Assembly (NCBI GenBank): GCA_038530285.1
Contig: JBCBCY010000017.1
Coordinates: 14,987-78,986, forward strand
Length of the DNA stretch: 64,000 bases
Origin: JASJAR01 sp038530285
Lineage (GTDB): Bacteria; Pseudomonadota; Alphaproteobacteria; Rhodobacterales; Rhodobacteraceae
Direction of reading: 5' to 3'
Shown here: positions 25,371 to 34,412 of the stretch, piece after piece
How the letters are laid out: every line of letters begins with the position of its first letter
How positions within the stretch are numbered: position 1 is the stretch's first letter
Translations under genes and position numbers: made by a program
Notes under the pieces: model-generated
The model's input: only the letters and a program-made list of their open reading frames with translations
Databases searched by the model: none
What the model was told of the DNA's origin: nothing

Positions 25371-26314
25371 ACCAGCCCTGACCGCCGGCGTTTCAACGCC
25401 ACCAGCCCCATCAGCGCGGTCAGCAACGCCCAGCCTGCAGCCGGCAGGGGCACCGGGGTCAGCGGATCGATAGGATCAACCGGGTCGACGGGATCGCTGG
25501 GCGGGCCATCGGGGCCGAAATAGCGGTTGTTCACCAAGGTCGGCTCGTCAAATTCGATCGCGTAGCCATCGGGGATGTTGAAGACCGGCCGGTCGGTGGC
25601 AAAGGACAGGCTGCGCATCGCTGACGCTTCGCCCTTGGCCTCTGCGCCGAACAAAAACCCGCTTGTGCCGCCGTCCAGACCGAACGTGAAGCTGACCAGC
25701 GCACCGGGTACCACCGAGATCGCGGCAGTGGTAAAGTTTCCGCCCAAAGCATCGCTATCGCTTTGCCCCGGGTTCACCCGCACGCCTATCCGTTCTTCAA
25801 ACGATACGCTTTCGCGGCCACTGCTTAGGGTACCAAAGGCCCGAAGCCCGGCGGAAACGATCTGCCCTGAATTCAAGAAGGCACCGTTGTCGCTGATCAG
25901 CATGTTGCTGGACGCCCCCGCGGACCCGGTCGCGTTCATATTGATCGACACTGTCAGCGGGTCAGGATCAAGCTTGCTGGGAATAAACCGGAACGAATAA
26001 AACAGCTGGCCATAGGCCGACGCCGCGCCGCGAATGGCCACGGGGCTGTCGTCGTCACCGGGATTTGTGACAGAGGCCCCGACGCGCACGGTGCCTGAGC
26101 GCACTTCGGCGCTGGCACCTGCCGAGCAATTGGCTCCGCTATTGGCGGGCGGCCCGACCGAGGCCCCCGCGCCGAGTGCTGAGGTGCTCAATGTCTCGCT
26201 GGTGACATCCAGATTGCTGCCGCATTCGGCGCGCACGGAAATATTGTGAAATGTGGCCGCTTGGGCCGCACTGGCCGAAATGACGACTAAAAGGCCAAAC
26301 CCAATCGCACGCAT
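25367..26314 (-). CDS. exported VPLPA-CTERM protein
   Basis: A 315-residue secreted protein. It has a signal peptide (residues 1-19, ending SAAQAA), a Ser/Ala/Gly-rich beta-type body with two Cys near the N-terminus, and a C-terminal sorting tail VPLPAAGWALLTALMGLVAL followed by KRRR. This tail is of the VPLPA-CTERM class, read by an exosortase not encoded in this window. The spacer repeats DPVDP before the tail. It converges with the AKR at 24378, overlapping by 4 bases. Confidence 0.82.
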   Translation of the reverse strand: MRAIGFGLLVVISASAAQAATFHNISVRAECGSNLDVTSETLSTSALGAGASVGPPANSGANCSAGASAEVRSGTVRVGASVTNPGDDDSPVAIRGAASAYGQLFYSFRFIPSKLDPDPLTVSINMNATGSAGASSNMLISDNGAFLNSGQIVSAGLRAFGTLSSGRESVSFEERIGVRVNPGQSDSDALGGNFTTAAISVVPGALVSFTFGLDGGTSGFLFGAEAKGEASAMRSLSFATDRPVFNIPDGYAIEFDEPTLVNNRYFGPDGPPSDPVDPVDPIDPLTPVPLPAAGWALLTALMGLVALKRRRSGLV

Positions 26315-26326
26315 GTGACATCCTCA

Positions 26327-26343
26327 CCAGAACTCAATTCTGG
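26327..26343. promoter_or_regulatory. inverted repeat in the VPLPA-CTERM leader
   Basis: CCAGAA-CTCAA-TTCTGG is a perfect 6-base-pair inverted repeat just upstream of the ribosome binding site of the gene starting at 26314. It may be an operator or an RNA hairpin affecting translation. Confidence 0.35.
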
Positions 26344-26427
26344 CTCAGTGTCGTTCATCGCGGGCGCGGCACAATAGAGGCAGCCCTCCGTTTTGGGGGA
26401 AGTGCTGCACGGTTTTGCACCAAACCC

Positions 26428-27471
26428 CTAAAGGAACACCAATGCGTTCAGCGCGCTGGCCTTGTAGATCGCCGCCGCCGTGGTGTCGGCTTTCAGTTTG
26501 CGCCGCGCCGTGGCCGTCAGTTTGCCGAACGCGCGTTCAGAGATTTTCATCTCGGCCGCCGCCGGCCCGGTGCCCAGCCCGCGCGCCAGGGCCGACAGCG
26601 CATCGCGTTCGCGCACCGACAGATCCGCCATGGCCGCCAGGGTCGCACCGGTCAGTGCGCTGCCATGGACCAGCATCGCGGCACTGCGGATGGCGGCAGC
26701 ATCGGCCTGAATGCGTGCAAACGCCTCAGCCGAGCCAACCGTCATCGCAAAGCCCACAAAACCCCCGCCCGAGGGGAACCCCAGCGCGATGGCCGCCGCC
26801 GCCCCATGGTCCAGACAGGCCCGCGCAAAGGTCTGGGCGCCTTTTGGCAGGGTCTCAGGGGCGCTGTAATCAGCCGTGGCGATATCGCCTGGCGCGTTGA
26901 ACAGCGCCATGGCCATGGGCTGGGCCAACAGCCCGCCTGAGCGATGGAAGGCCTCAACCAACGTGTCGGGGGCTTCGAAATGATCCCAGACATCCCCCAT
27001 CAGGAACCCGCGCACCGACAGCGGAACATAGGCATAATAGATGTGGCGTATGTCATGCGCCGCAAGGTGATTGCGCAGGTGGCGCAATTGCGCGCCAAGC
27101 GTGCTTGCGGTCTGCAGCCGGGTGGCCAAGCCTGCGCGGTCCCCCGTTTCGGCTTCAGGTGGCAAAACCGGCTGCCAGCACCGAAAGGCGATTTCCTGTT
27201 CTGGGCTGCGTCGGGCCGCCATTGTGGCACAAAGCTCGATCGTGTCGGCGACACCCATCTTGTCGCGCAGGGCCGCCAGGTGTTTTTCAGCCGTCGACGG
27301 CGCAATGCCCAGTTCGACCGCCAGATCGGCTGGATGAACGCCGGCGGTCAGAAGGGCCGCACATTGCGCTTGCCTGTCGGTCAGCCCGTGGCTGTCAACA
27401 AGCCCGGGGTCAGCGGCCACCTGTCCGGCCCCCGTTCCATGCAGGGTCTTGTCCTGGTCGACGCGCCGCAT
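26428..27471 (-). CDS. LuxR-family regulator with HTH regions at both ends
   Basis: A 347-residue regulator. Residues about 28-90 are a LuxR-type HTH (LTDRQAQCAALLTAG then ELGIAPSTAEKHLAALRDKM). The middle (about 120-270) looks like an autoinducer-binding-type domain with HIYYAYVPLSVRG and a GFPSGGGFVGF strand. Residues about 275-340 form a second LuxR-like HTH region (LSVRERDALSALARGLGT then EMKISERAFGKLTATARRKL). Standard quorum-sensing LuxR proteins have only the C-terminal HTH. It is transcribed away from the DUF11 giant gene and is the obvious candidate regulator of it. No luxI-type synthase is seen in the window. Confidence 0.7.
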   Translation of the reverse strand: MRRVDQDKTLHGTGAGQVAADPGLVDSHGLTDRQAQCAALLTAGVHPADLAVELGIAPSTAEKHLAALRDKMGVADTIELCATMAARRSPEQEIAFRCWQPVLPPEAETGDRAGLATRLQTASTLGAQLRHLRNHLAAHDIRHIYYAYVPLSVRGFLMGDVWDHFEAPDTLVEAFHRSGGLLAQPMAMALFNAPGDIATADYSAPETLPKGAQTFARACLDHGAAAAIALGFPSGGGFVGFAMTVGSAEAFARIQADAAAIRSAAMLVHGSALTGATLAAMADLSVRERDALSALARGLGTGPAAAEMKISERAFGKLTATARRKLKADTTAAAIYKASALNALVFL

Positions 27472-27743
27472 CAGTGCAGTTCGTCCGGTTGGAAAATAAA
27501 GCGCGCCAAGGCCGATCTCCTCGGGTGATTTGCAAGACCAGGCTTACGTTAGGGCAAGCTGTCGGGGCGGGGTAGCCAGCGGGGCGACCTGCGACTTTCG
27601 ACCGCGCATCCCGCCCAAACTGTCGCAATTTTGAGACATAACGGCCCGATCCGGCGACTTTTGTGCGAAAATATTTGCCGTGGCCTGCGGACGGCCTGTT
27701 ACGCCTTCGTCAAAACAAGAAATGACCAGTGAGTGGCAGTACT

Positions 27744-30700
27744 ATGTACAATCTTGGGAGATGGGACGCTTCGGCGATCCTGAAGGCTTTTGTCTGCGCG
27801 CTTTTTGCGCTGTTCGCGTCGGTGCTTGCAGCCCAGGCGCAATCTTATGATCGTCTGGTGGAAATCACCGACACCGTCGAAGGTGTCGTCTACGACCCGT
27901 CCCCGGCGGGCGGCACGATCGAGCATCTGTTCGAAGTGATCAACGACGGGCCCGACGCGGCACCGGCGGGTTCCTTTCTTGAAATTGTGGTCCCGGCCAA
28001 CACGTCGCTCCTGGCCACGCGGGGCGATCTGACCTGTACACCGGACGCCAACGGCGGGGGGCCGGTCAACGGCCCGGCGGTTGTGCAATGTGCGGTGCCC
28101 GAAATCGCCAATGGCGACCAGGTTGAGGTGATCGCGACCTTCGATGCCCCTTTGCAGACTGTCATCATCGTCGAAGCCCGGATCCCTGATGCGAACGATA
28201 GCGAACAGGACAATTCCAACCCGACAGCCTTTGTCATCGAAGAGCGCACCACGATTGAGGCGGGCTCCGATCTGTCGCTGTCGCTTGATCTGCCGGACCG
28301 CGCCGCATCGGGCGAAGTGGTCCCATTCACCTATACCGTTTTGAACAACGGGCCTGATCCGTCCACGTCATCGACATTCGAAGTGCCGTTGCCGAACGGG
28401 TTTGAAAACATCGTCGTGCCCGCTGGATGTACCGTGTCGGGAAGTGTCGCGACCTGTAGTGTTGGCGCCTTGGACGTGAATGAGGACGCCTCGTTCACCT
28501 TCAACGGCCAGGTCGGGGTCGGGACGGATTCAACGATTGTCGCCACCGGTGCGATCAGTTCAGCCGTGCCCGGTGACGCGATCGAGACCAACAATTCCGA
28601 CACCGGCACCCTGACGGTTGATCCCGGTTCGGATGTCACCGTCGATCTGACACGCAGCCCCGGCGGAACGGTCCTGGTGGGCGAAGAGGTCACTTTCACG
28701 GTCGCGCCAAGCTATTCGGGCGAAGAGCCAAGCGATCTTTCATTCACGTTTGACGTGCCACCGGGCATGGAGGTTACCGAAACGCCAACGCCGGCAGACT
28801 GGGCCTGTGTTGTCAGCGGTGCCGTGGGGGCACAGACCGTCACCTGTACGCGCCCCGATGGCGGGGGTGCGGGCACCGGCGTCGACGTGTCGCTTGGAAC
28901 GATCGAAATCGTGACCGAAGCCATTGCCGATGGCGACCAGACCGCCTCGGTGACGATCACGGCAGCGACACCGGACGATTCCGACCCCAACAACAACACC
29001 GCCGAAGTGACGGTGCCCGTCGTTGCGCCCGAGGTGGACCTTGATGTGCGAAAGCGTGGTCCGTTTCCTGCGGTCGCCCTGGTGGGCGACAGTGTGAATT
29101 ACCGGCTTGATGCGCAGAATACGGGCAACGCGGATTTTGTCGGCACGACCATTGTCAGCGACAGCTTTCCCGCAGGCCTGACACTGACATCGCTAGATGT
29201 GCCCACGGGCACCACCTGTACGGCCGGGGGCAGCGCGATCACTTTGCCACTGGTCGGCCCGGCCACGATCGAGTGTGCCAGGGACTATGACGCGGGCGAT
29301 CCGCTCAGCGCTGGCGAACGTCTGCCCGAAGTCACCACGACCTTTGATGTGACGTCTGAAGGCATTTTGCGGAACACCGCGCGCGTCAGCATCGAAAATG
29401 CACCGGGTTTCGTCGACAGCGACCCTTCGAACGACACCCAGACGTTTGACCTGTCAACGCGGACCGGAGGCAACGCCACGGATGCGCGTGTCGAAAAAAC
29501 CGATGACAGCGCTGGCGCGGTCGATGTCGGATCCATCCAGACATTCAGCATCACGCTGATCAATGACGGACCAGAGGATATCCCGCTGCAGCCCAGCGGC
29601 GCCGAGGGATTGCGGCTGACCGACCGGTTCACCGATCTGTTGAACACCAACACAACCGGCGCGGACGCCGGGATCGCCGCCATCCGGGTCATTGACCCCG
29701 ACGGCGCGGCTGATTTCCAATCGAACGGGCCCTTCTCGAACGGCTGTACGCTGGGCTCGCGCAGTGGCAACGACGTCACCATGACCTGCCGGGTGAACAC
29801 CCTCGAGGTGTGCGGCGGTACAGGCGAGCCGGCCTGTCCCATCGTTGAAGTGGACATCCGGCCAGGTCTCGATGGCACCAGCCGCACCAACACCGCCACC
29901 GTCCAGGTGCGCTCCATCCCCGAAACCAATCCCGACAACAACAGCGTCACCATCCCCTATGAGGTGAACGAACGCGCCGACATCACGGTCGAGAAAAGCG
30001 TCGCCCCGTCGAACCCGCGCGCCGGGCAGACTGCGGTCTTCACCATCGATGTGTCGAACCGGCCGGGATATTCGACCGCCCAGAATGTTGAATTGGTCGA
30101 CACGCTGCCTGCCGGTCTGCGGATCGACAATATCGAAACACCCGGATCAGCGACCTGTGTCACGACAGTTGTTGGCAATGCCGTCACCACAGCGACCGAT
30201 ACGATCACATGCGATATCGGCACGCTGAACCAGAACCAGCAGCAAAGCATCATCGTCTCGGCCACGCCGATATTCGACACAACCGGACAGACCCTGACCA
30301 ACCGGGCGGATGTGACGACCACAACGACCGAGGTTGACCTGAACAACAACGATGCGTCCGCCGACATCACCATTCAGGATGCCACGCTCGATCTGCTGGT
30401 GAACAAGATCGACGATGCGGATCCGGTCGTGATCGGGGATCAGGTGACCTATACGATCACGGTTGAAAACCGGGGTCCGTCGGATTCCGAAAACGTGCAG
30501 GCGATTGACCGGCTGCCCCCCGATCTGCTGCAGTTTGACGGTGTCACAGCCTCTGATGGTGGGGTTTGTACAACCAGCGATACAACCGTGCCCGCCGATG
30601 GCACCATCGACGAGGTGGTCTGCGAATGGGCGCTGGTGGAAGACGGCCAAACCCGCACCATGGACATCACCATGACCGCCCTGGCAAAGGGGACGGCGCG

Positions 30701-33700
30701 CAACGAGGTTGAAATCAGCTCGCGCGAGATCGCCGCTGAGGTCGTTGGCGGTCCTGAGCTTGAAGGCCCCGAGGCCAACAACGTCGCCAGCGACAACACC
30801 ACGATCAAGACACGCACGGAACTTGCAGCGGTCTCGAAGACCGCCCTGGCTGCGGACGGGACAACCGTGATCGCGGAAGTCGACCCCGAAGAAGATTTCT
30901 TCTTCGATCTGGTGTTCGAAGTGCAAAACGGGCCGGGTCTTCGCGAAGCCGACGAGGTGATGCTGATTGACCTTCTGCCCGACGGCGTGACGCTGCGCAG
31001 CCTGCCGGCGGCGGCAACGGTCACCGGCGGCACGATTGAACAGCAGCTTTGTACGACTGCAAATGTCGGCGGACGCACCCAGCTGACCTGCGACTTCGGC
31101 ACCGTTCAGCCCGTCCCGATCACCGGCGATGCCGGCGACCCACCGGTTCAGGTGACCTTGCGCCTGCCCGTGGAAATCGCCTCGGGCACCGATGGATCCA
31201 CGTTCGACAACAGCTTCAGCGTGACCACCACCTCGATCGACCAGAACCCCGACAACAACACCGAAAGCGAAAGCGTGTCGCTTGTCACGTCGTCGATCGC
31301 GGGCGAGGTCTGGCGCGACTTTGATGACGATGGCACGCAAGACACCGGCGACACCAACGTGGCCGGGGTCGAAATCCGGCTGACGGGCACCACGCTTGAT
31401 GGCGAGGAGGTGAATATCCTTCAGACCACCGGGTCCGACGGCAGCTACCTGTTCGAAGACCTCGCGCCGGGCACCTATACCGTGACCCGCGAACCTGTGG
31501 ACGACGAAAACCTGGCAGACGGGCGCGCCGTGCAAGGCACGGGTGACGGGACGGTCAATGGACCTGCGCTGATCGAAACGATCACGCTGCCCGCCGATAC
31601 AGATCTTGTGGACTACGATTTCACGCTGATACCCACGGCCCGCATCGGCATCGCCAAACAGGTCGTCGGCACCCCGTCGACCAATATCGACGGATCGCTC
31701 GACACCACCTTCCGGCTGTTGGTCGAGAACTTTTCCGAAGAGCCCCTGATCAATATCGAAGTGACCGATGAACTGGCAGGTGCGGCCCCGCTGTTTGGCA
31801 CCAATGTCAGCGCCACCGATGGCACGCCGGGTCAATATGCAATCACCGCACCCCCGTCGGGGACATGCGGCGGCAATGACCCGGGCTTCAACGGGGTGGG
31901 CGATGACGTTGTCGCCACGGGCTTTGGTCTTGGGGTCGGCGCGACCTGTACGATCGACTTTACCGTGCGCACCCAGCCAACCGTGCCCCTGCCGGACATT
32001 CTGGCCTCGGGCGGGCGCTATGAAAACCAGGCAGTCGTGGACGGCGAAGGCGAATTGTCGGGACAGACTTCGGACACCAACACCGAACTGACCGACCTGT
32101 CCGACGATGGCGCAGAGCCAGATGCCAACGACGACGGCGACGGGTCGGATGCGGGTGAAAACGACCCGACACCGGTGATCCCCGATTTCAGCCCCGGCAT
32201 TGCGCTGATCAAGACCGCCGATACCTCGGCCTTGTCGGCGGACCCGCAGGAAGATGAGGTGATCACCTACAGCTTTGCGGTGACCAATACCGGCAACGTC
32301 ACGCTGACCGATATCACCATTGTCGAAAACATGATCGGCGCGGTGGTTTCTGGCTCGATTGCCTCGCTTGATCCCGGCCAAACCGACACCGACAGCATCA
32401 CTGCCACCTACGAGATTACGCAGGATGACATCGACGCGGGCGAGGTTGAAAACTCTGCCACCGTGACCGGCACCGACCCGTTCGACAATGATGTCACCGA
32501 CGACAGCGGCACGACCAACACCGACGATGATCCGCTTGTGACCCCCTTGGTGCGAACACCCGGCATCAGCCTGATCAAGACCGCGTCTGACCTGCCCGAC
32601 ACACCGCAGGTCGGCGATGAGATCACCTATAGCTTCGAGATCCAGAACACCGGCAACGTGCGCCTGACGGATGTCACCATCACCGATGACCTCGATGGCA
32701 TTGTGCTGGTCGGCGACCCGATCCCAAGCATGGAACCTGGCGATATCAACACCGACGCCTATACCGCGACCTATGCGCTGACAGCCGACGACATCGAAGC
32801 GGGCGAAGTGATCAACGACGCGCTGGTGACCGGCACGCCCCCCGACGGGCCCGACCAGACCGATCCGGGCAGCGTCACGACGCCGATCAACCAGGTCCCC
32901 GGACTTGAGACCACCAAAACCCAGGTCTTTGTTGACAATGGCGATGGTGTCCAAGGTATCGGCGATACGCTGAACTACACCATCACGGTCGAAAACATCG
33001 GCAACATTCCCGTCAGTGGGCTTGGGCTGGTCGATACCCTGACCGATCTTGACAGCAATGTCCTGGCGCTGAGCGACGGGCCCGATTTCGACAGCTCCAG
33101 CCTGAGTTCCCCCGAAGGCACGCTGCTGCCTGGCGAGGTTGCAACCTATCTGGCCAGCTATACCGCTGATGTCGATGCGGTGAACACAGGCGGGGTGGAC
33201 AACACGGTCACCGCAACCGGCACGCCCGACTTCGGTCCTGAACCGACGGTGGACGATGTGTCCGATGACGGCATTGATGACGATGGCAACACCACCGATG
33301 ACCCGACGGAATTCCGGTTTGAACCGCCGGTGCTGAACCCGGGCCTCGACAACGGGGTGACACTGACCAAGACCACCACATCAAGCGTGGTCGCGCGCGG
33401 CGATATCGTGCCCTACGAAATCACCGTCACCAACGAAAACCCGTTCCTCTTCGGGCCGGTCGACCTTGTCGACACGCTGCCGCCGGGCTTTTTGTACGTG
33501 CCCGACAGCGCCAGCTTGCCCGGCGCGGTGTCCACCGGCCGCCGGATCACCTGGCCGGACATCTTGATCCCCGCGACCGGGTCGCTGACGATCACGCTTG
33601 AGGCCCGCATCCTGAACGGGGCGCGGTCCGGCAATCTGACCAACGTGGTCGAACTGTTCAACGCCGGCACCAATGACCCCGTGGCCCCGCCCGCCGAGGC

Positions 33701-34400
33701 GACCGTCCGGATCCTGCCTGAAGCGGTCTTCGATTGCTCTGAAGTGATCGGCAAGGTCTATGAGGACCACAACGGCAACGGCCGCCAGGACCCCGACGCA
33801 GGCGGTGGGATCACCGATCAGGATATTTTCAACGGCAAGTTCGGCGGCAAGGCCAGCCCGGTGATTTCACCGCAAGATCTGGTGGAAGAGGGTGTGCCCA
33901 ATGCACGCATCGCAACCGTTGACGGGACGATCATCACCACCGATGCCAATGGGCTGTTCTCGGTGCCCTGCGCCTCGCTGCCTGAAGATGGCGGGTCGAA
34001 CTTCATCCTCAAGCTCGACGAACGCTCCCTGCCGGCAGGCTGGCGCGTGACCACCGAGAACCCGCGCGTGATGCGCCTGACACCGGGCATGATGAGCGAG
34101 ATGAACTTCGGCGTCGCGCTGAGCCGTGTCGTGCGCATTGATCTGGGTCCGGCAGCCTTCCCCGGCGGCGAGCTGTCGCCAGCGCTGACCCAAGGGATCG
34201 CAAACCTTCTGCCGCAGATTGCGACCGAAGTGGCAACCCTGCGGTTGGCCTATGTGGTGGCCGCCGATGCCAGTCAGGCCGAGGTGCGCAACGCGCGCGC
34301 CGCCCTGAACATGGTCGAACGCCATATCCGCCGCGAGTGGCGCGATGTGGGGGAACGAAGGCTCTTGATCGAGCAGGTTATTAGGCGGTTGGGCCAGTAA
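27744..34400 (+). CDS. giant secreted DUF11-repeat protein (2218 residues)
   Basis: A very large exported protein. A signal peptide (LKAFVCALFALFASVLAAQAQ) is followed by about eight tandem DUF11-type Ig-like repeats of roughly 120-150 residues, many with a Cys pair and ending 'NPDNN'-like. Then come an SdrD/Cna-B-like domain (about 1183-1260, GEVWRDFDDDGTQDTGD), a further repeat, two DUF7507-like repeats (about 1482-1712, KTA...ITYSF...NTGNV) and two DUF11 repeats. The C-terminal 220 residues open with KVYEDHNGNGRQDPD, a second calcium-loop-like motif, and end in an Arg-rich helical segment (VERHIRREWRDVGERRLLIE). Both D-rich loops suggest Ca-dependent folding. An in-frame GTG lies at 27729. 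It is coupled to the outer-membrane gene 12 bases downstream. Confidence 0.85.
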   Translation: MYNLGRWDASAILKAFVCALFALFASVLAAQAQSYDRLVEITDTVEGVVYDPSPAGGTIEHLFEVINDGPDAAPAGSFLEIVVPANTSLLATRGDLTCTPDANGGGPVNGPAVVQCAVPEIANGDQVEVIATFDAPLQTVIIVEARIPDANDSEQDNSNPTAFVIEERTTIEAGSDLSLSLDLPDRAASGEVVPFTYTVLNNGPDPSTSSTFEVPLPNGFENIVVPAGCTVSGSVATCSVGALDVNEDASFTFNGQVGVGTDSTIVATGAISSAVPGDAIETNNSDTGTLTVDPGSDVTVDLTRSPGGTVLVGEEVTFTVAPSYSGEEPSDLSFTFDVPPGMEVTETPTPADWACVVSGAVGAQTVTCTRPDGGGAGTGVDVSLGTIEIVTEAIADGDQTASVTITAATPDDSDPNNNTAEVTVPVVAPEVDLDVRKRGPFPAVALVGDSVNYRLDAQNTGNADFVGTTIVSDSFPAGLTLTSLDVPTGTTCTAGGSAITLPLVGPATIECARDYDAGDPLSAGERLPEVTTTFDVTSEGILRNTARVSIENAPGFVDSDPSNDTQTFDLSTRTGGNATDARVEKTDDSAGAVDVGSIQTFSITLINDGPEDIPLQPSGAEGLRLTDRFTDLLNTNTTGADAGIAAIRVIDPDGAADFQSNGPFSNGCTLGSRSGNDVTMTCRVNTLEVCGGTGEPACPIVEVDIRPGLDGTSRTNTATVQVRSIPETNPDNNSVTIPYEVNERADITVEKSVAPSNPRAGQTAVFTIDVSNRPGYSTAQNVELVDTLPAGLRIDNIETPGSATCVTTVVGNAVTTATDTITCDIGTLNQNQQQSIIVSATPIFDTTGQTLTNRADVTTTTTEVDLNNNDASADITIQDATLDLLVNKIDDADPVVIGDQVTYTITVENRGPSDSENVQAIDRLPPDLLQFDGVTASDGGVCTTSDTTVPADGTIDEVVCEWALVEDGQTRTMDITMTALAKGTARNEVEISSREIAAEVVGGPELEGPEANNVASDNTTIKTRTELAAVSKTALAADGTTVIAEVDPEEDFFFDLVFEVQNGPGLREADEVMLIDLLPDGVTLRSLPAAATVTGGTIEQQLCTTANVGGRTQLTCDFGTVQPVPITGDAGDPPVQVTLRLPVEIASGTDGSTFDNSFSVTTTSIDQNPDNNTESESVSLVTSSIAGEVWRDFDDDGTQDTGDTNVAGVEIRLTGTTLDGEEVNILQTTGSDGSYLFEDLAPGTYTVTREPVDDENLADGRAVQGTGDGTVNGPALIETITLPADTDLVDYDFTLIPTARIGIAKQVVGTPSTNIDGSLDTTFRLLVENFSEEPLINIEVTDELAGAAPLFGTNVSATDGTPGQYAITAPPSGTCGGNDPGFNGVGDDVVATGFGLGVGATCTIDFTVRTQPTVPLPDILASGGRYENQAVVDGEGELSGQTSDTNTELTDLSDDGAEPDANDDGDGSDAGENDPTPVIPDFSPGIALIKTADTSALSADPQEDEVITYSFAVTNTGNVTLTDITIVENMIGAVVSGSIASLDPGQTDTDSITATYEITQDDIDAGEVENSATVTGTDPFDNDVTDDSGTTNTDDDPLVTPLVRTPGISLIKTASDLPDTPQVGDEITYSFEIQNTGNVRLTDVTITDDLDGIVLVGDPIPSMEPGDINTDAYTATYALTADDIEAGEVINDALVTGTPPDGPDQTDPGSVTTPINQVPGLETTKTQVFVDNGDGVQGIGDTLNYTITVENIGNIPVSGLGLVDTLTDLDSNVLALSDGPDFDSSSLSSPEGTLLPGEVATYLASYTADVDAVNTGGVDNTVTATGTPDFGPEPTVDDVSDDGIDDDGNTTDDPTEFRFEPPVLNPGLDNGVTLTKTTTSSVVARGDIVPYEITVTNENPFLFGPVDLVDTLPPGFLYVPDSASLPGAVSTGRRITWPDILIPATGSLTITLEARILNGARSGNLTNVVELFNAGTNDPVAPPAEATVRILPEAVFDCSEVIGKVYEDHNGNGRQDPDAGGGITDQDIFNGKFGGKASPVISPQDLVEEGVPNARIATVDGTIITTDANGLFSVPCASLPEDGGSNFILKLDERSLPAGWRVTTENPRVMRLTPGMMSEMNFGVALSRVVRIDLGPAAFPGGELSPALTQGIANLLPQIATEVATLRLAYVVAADASQAEVRNARAALNMVERHIRREWRDVGERRLLIEQVIRRLGQ

Positions 34401-34412
34401 GGGGTGATGGAT

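Noticed and set aside
30147..32954. 935-codon open frame on the minus strand inside the DUF11 gene
   Set aside because: It is the shadow of a GC-rich repeat gene: its translation has no domain, signal or start context, while the plus strand encodes regular repeats.
27744..34400. RTX adhesin of a type I secretion system
   Set aside because: No GGxGxD nonapeptide repeats occur, an N-terminal signal peptide is present and no type I secretion genes are nearby.
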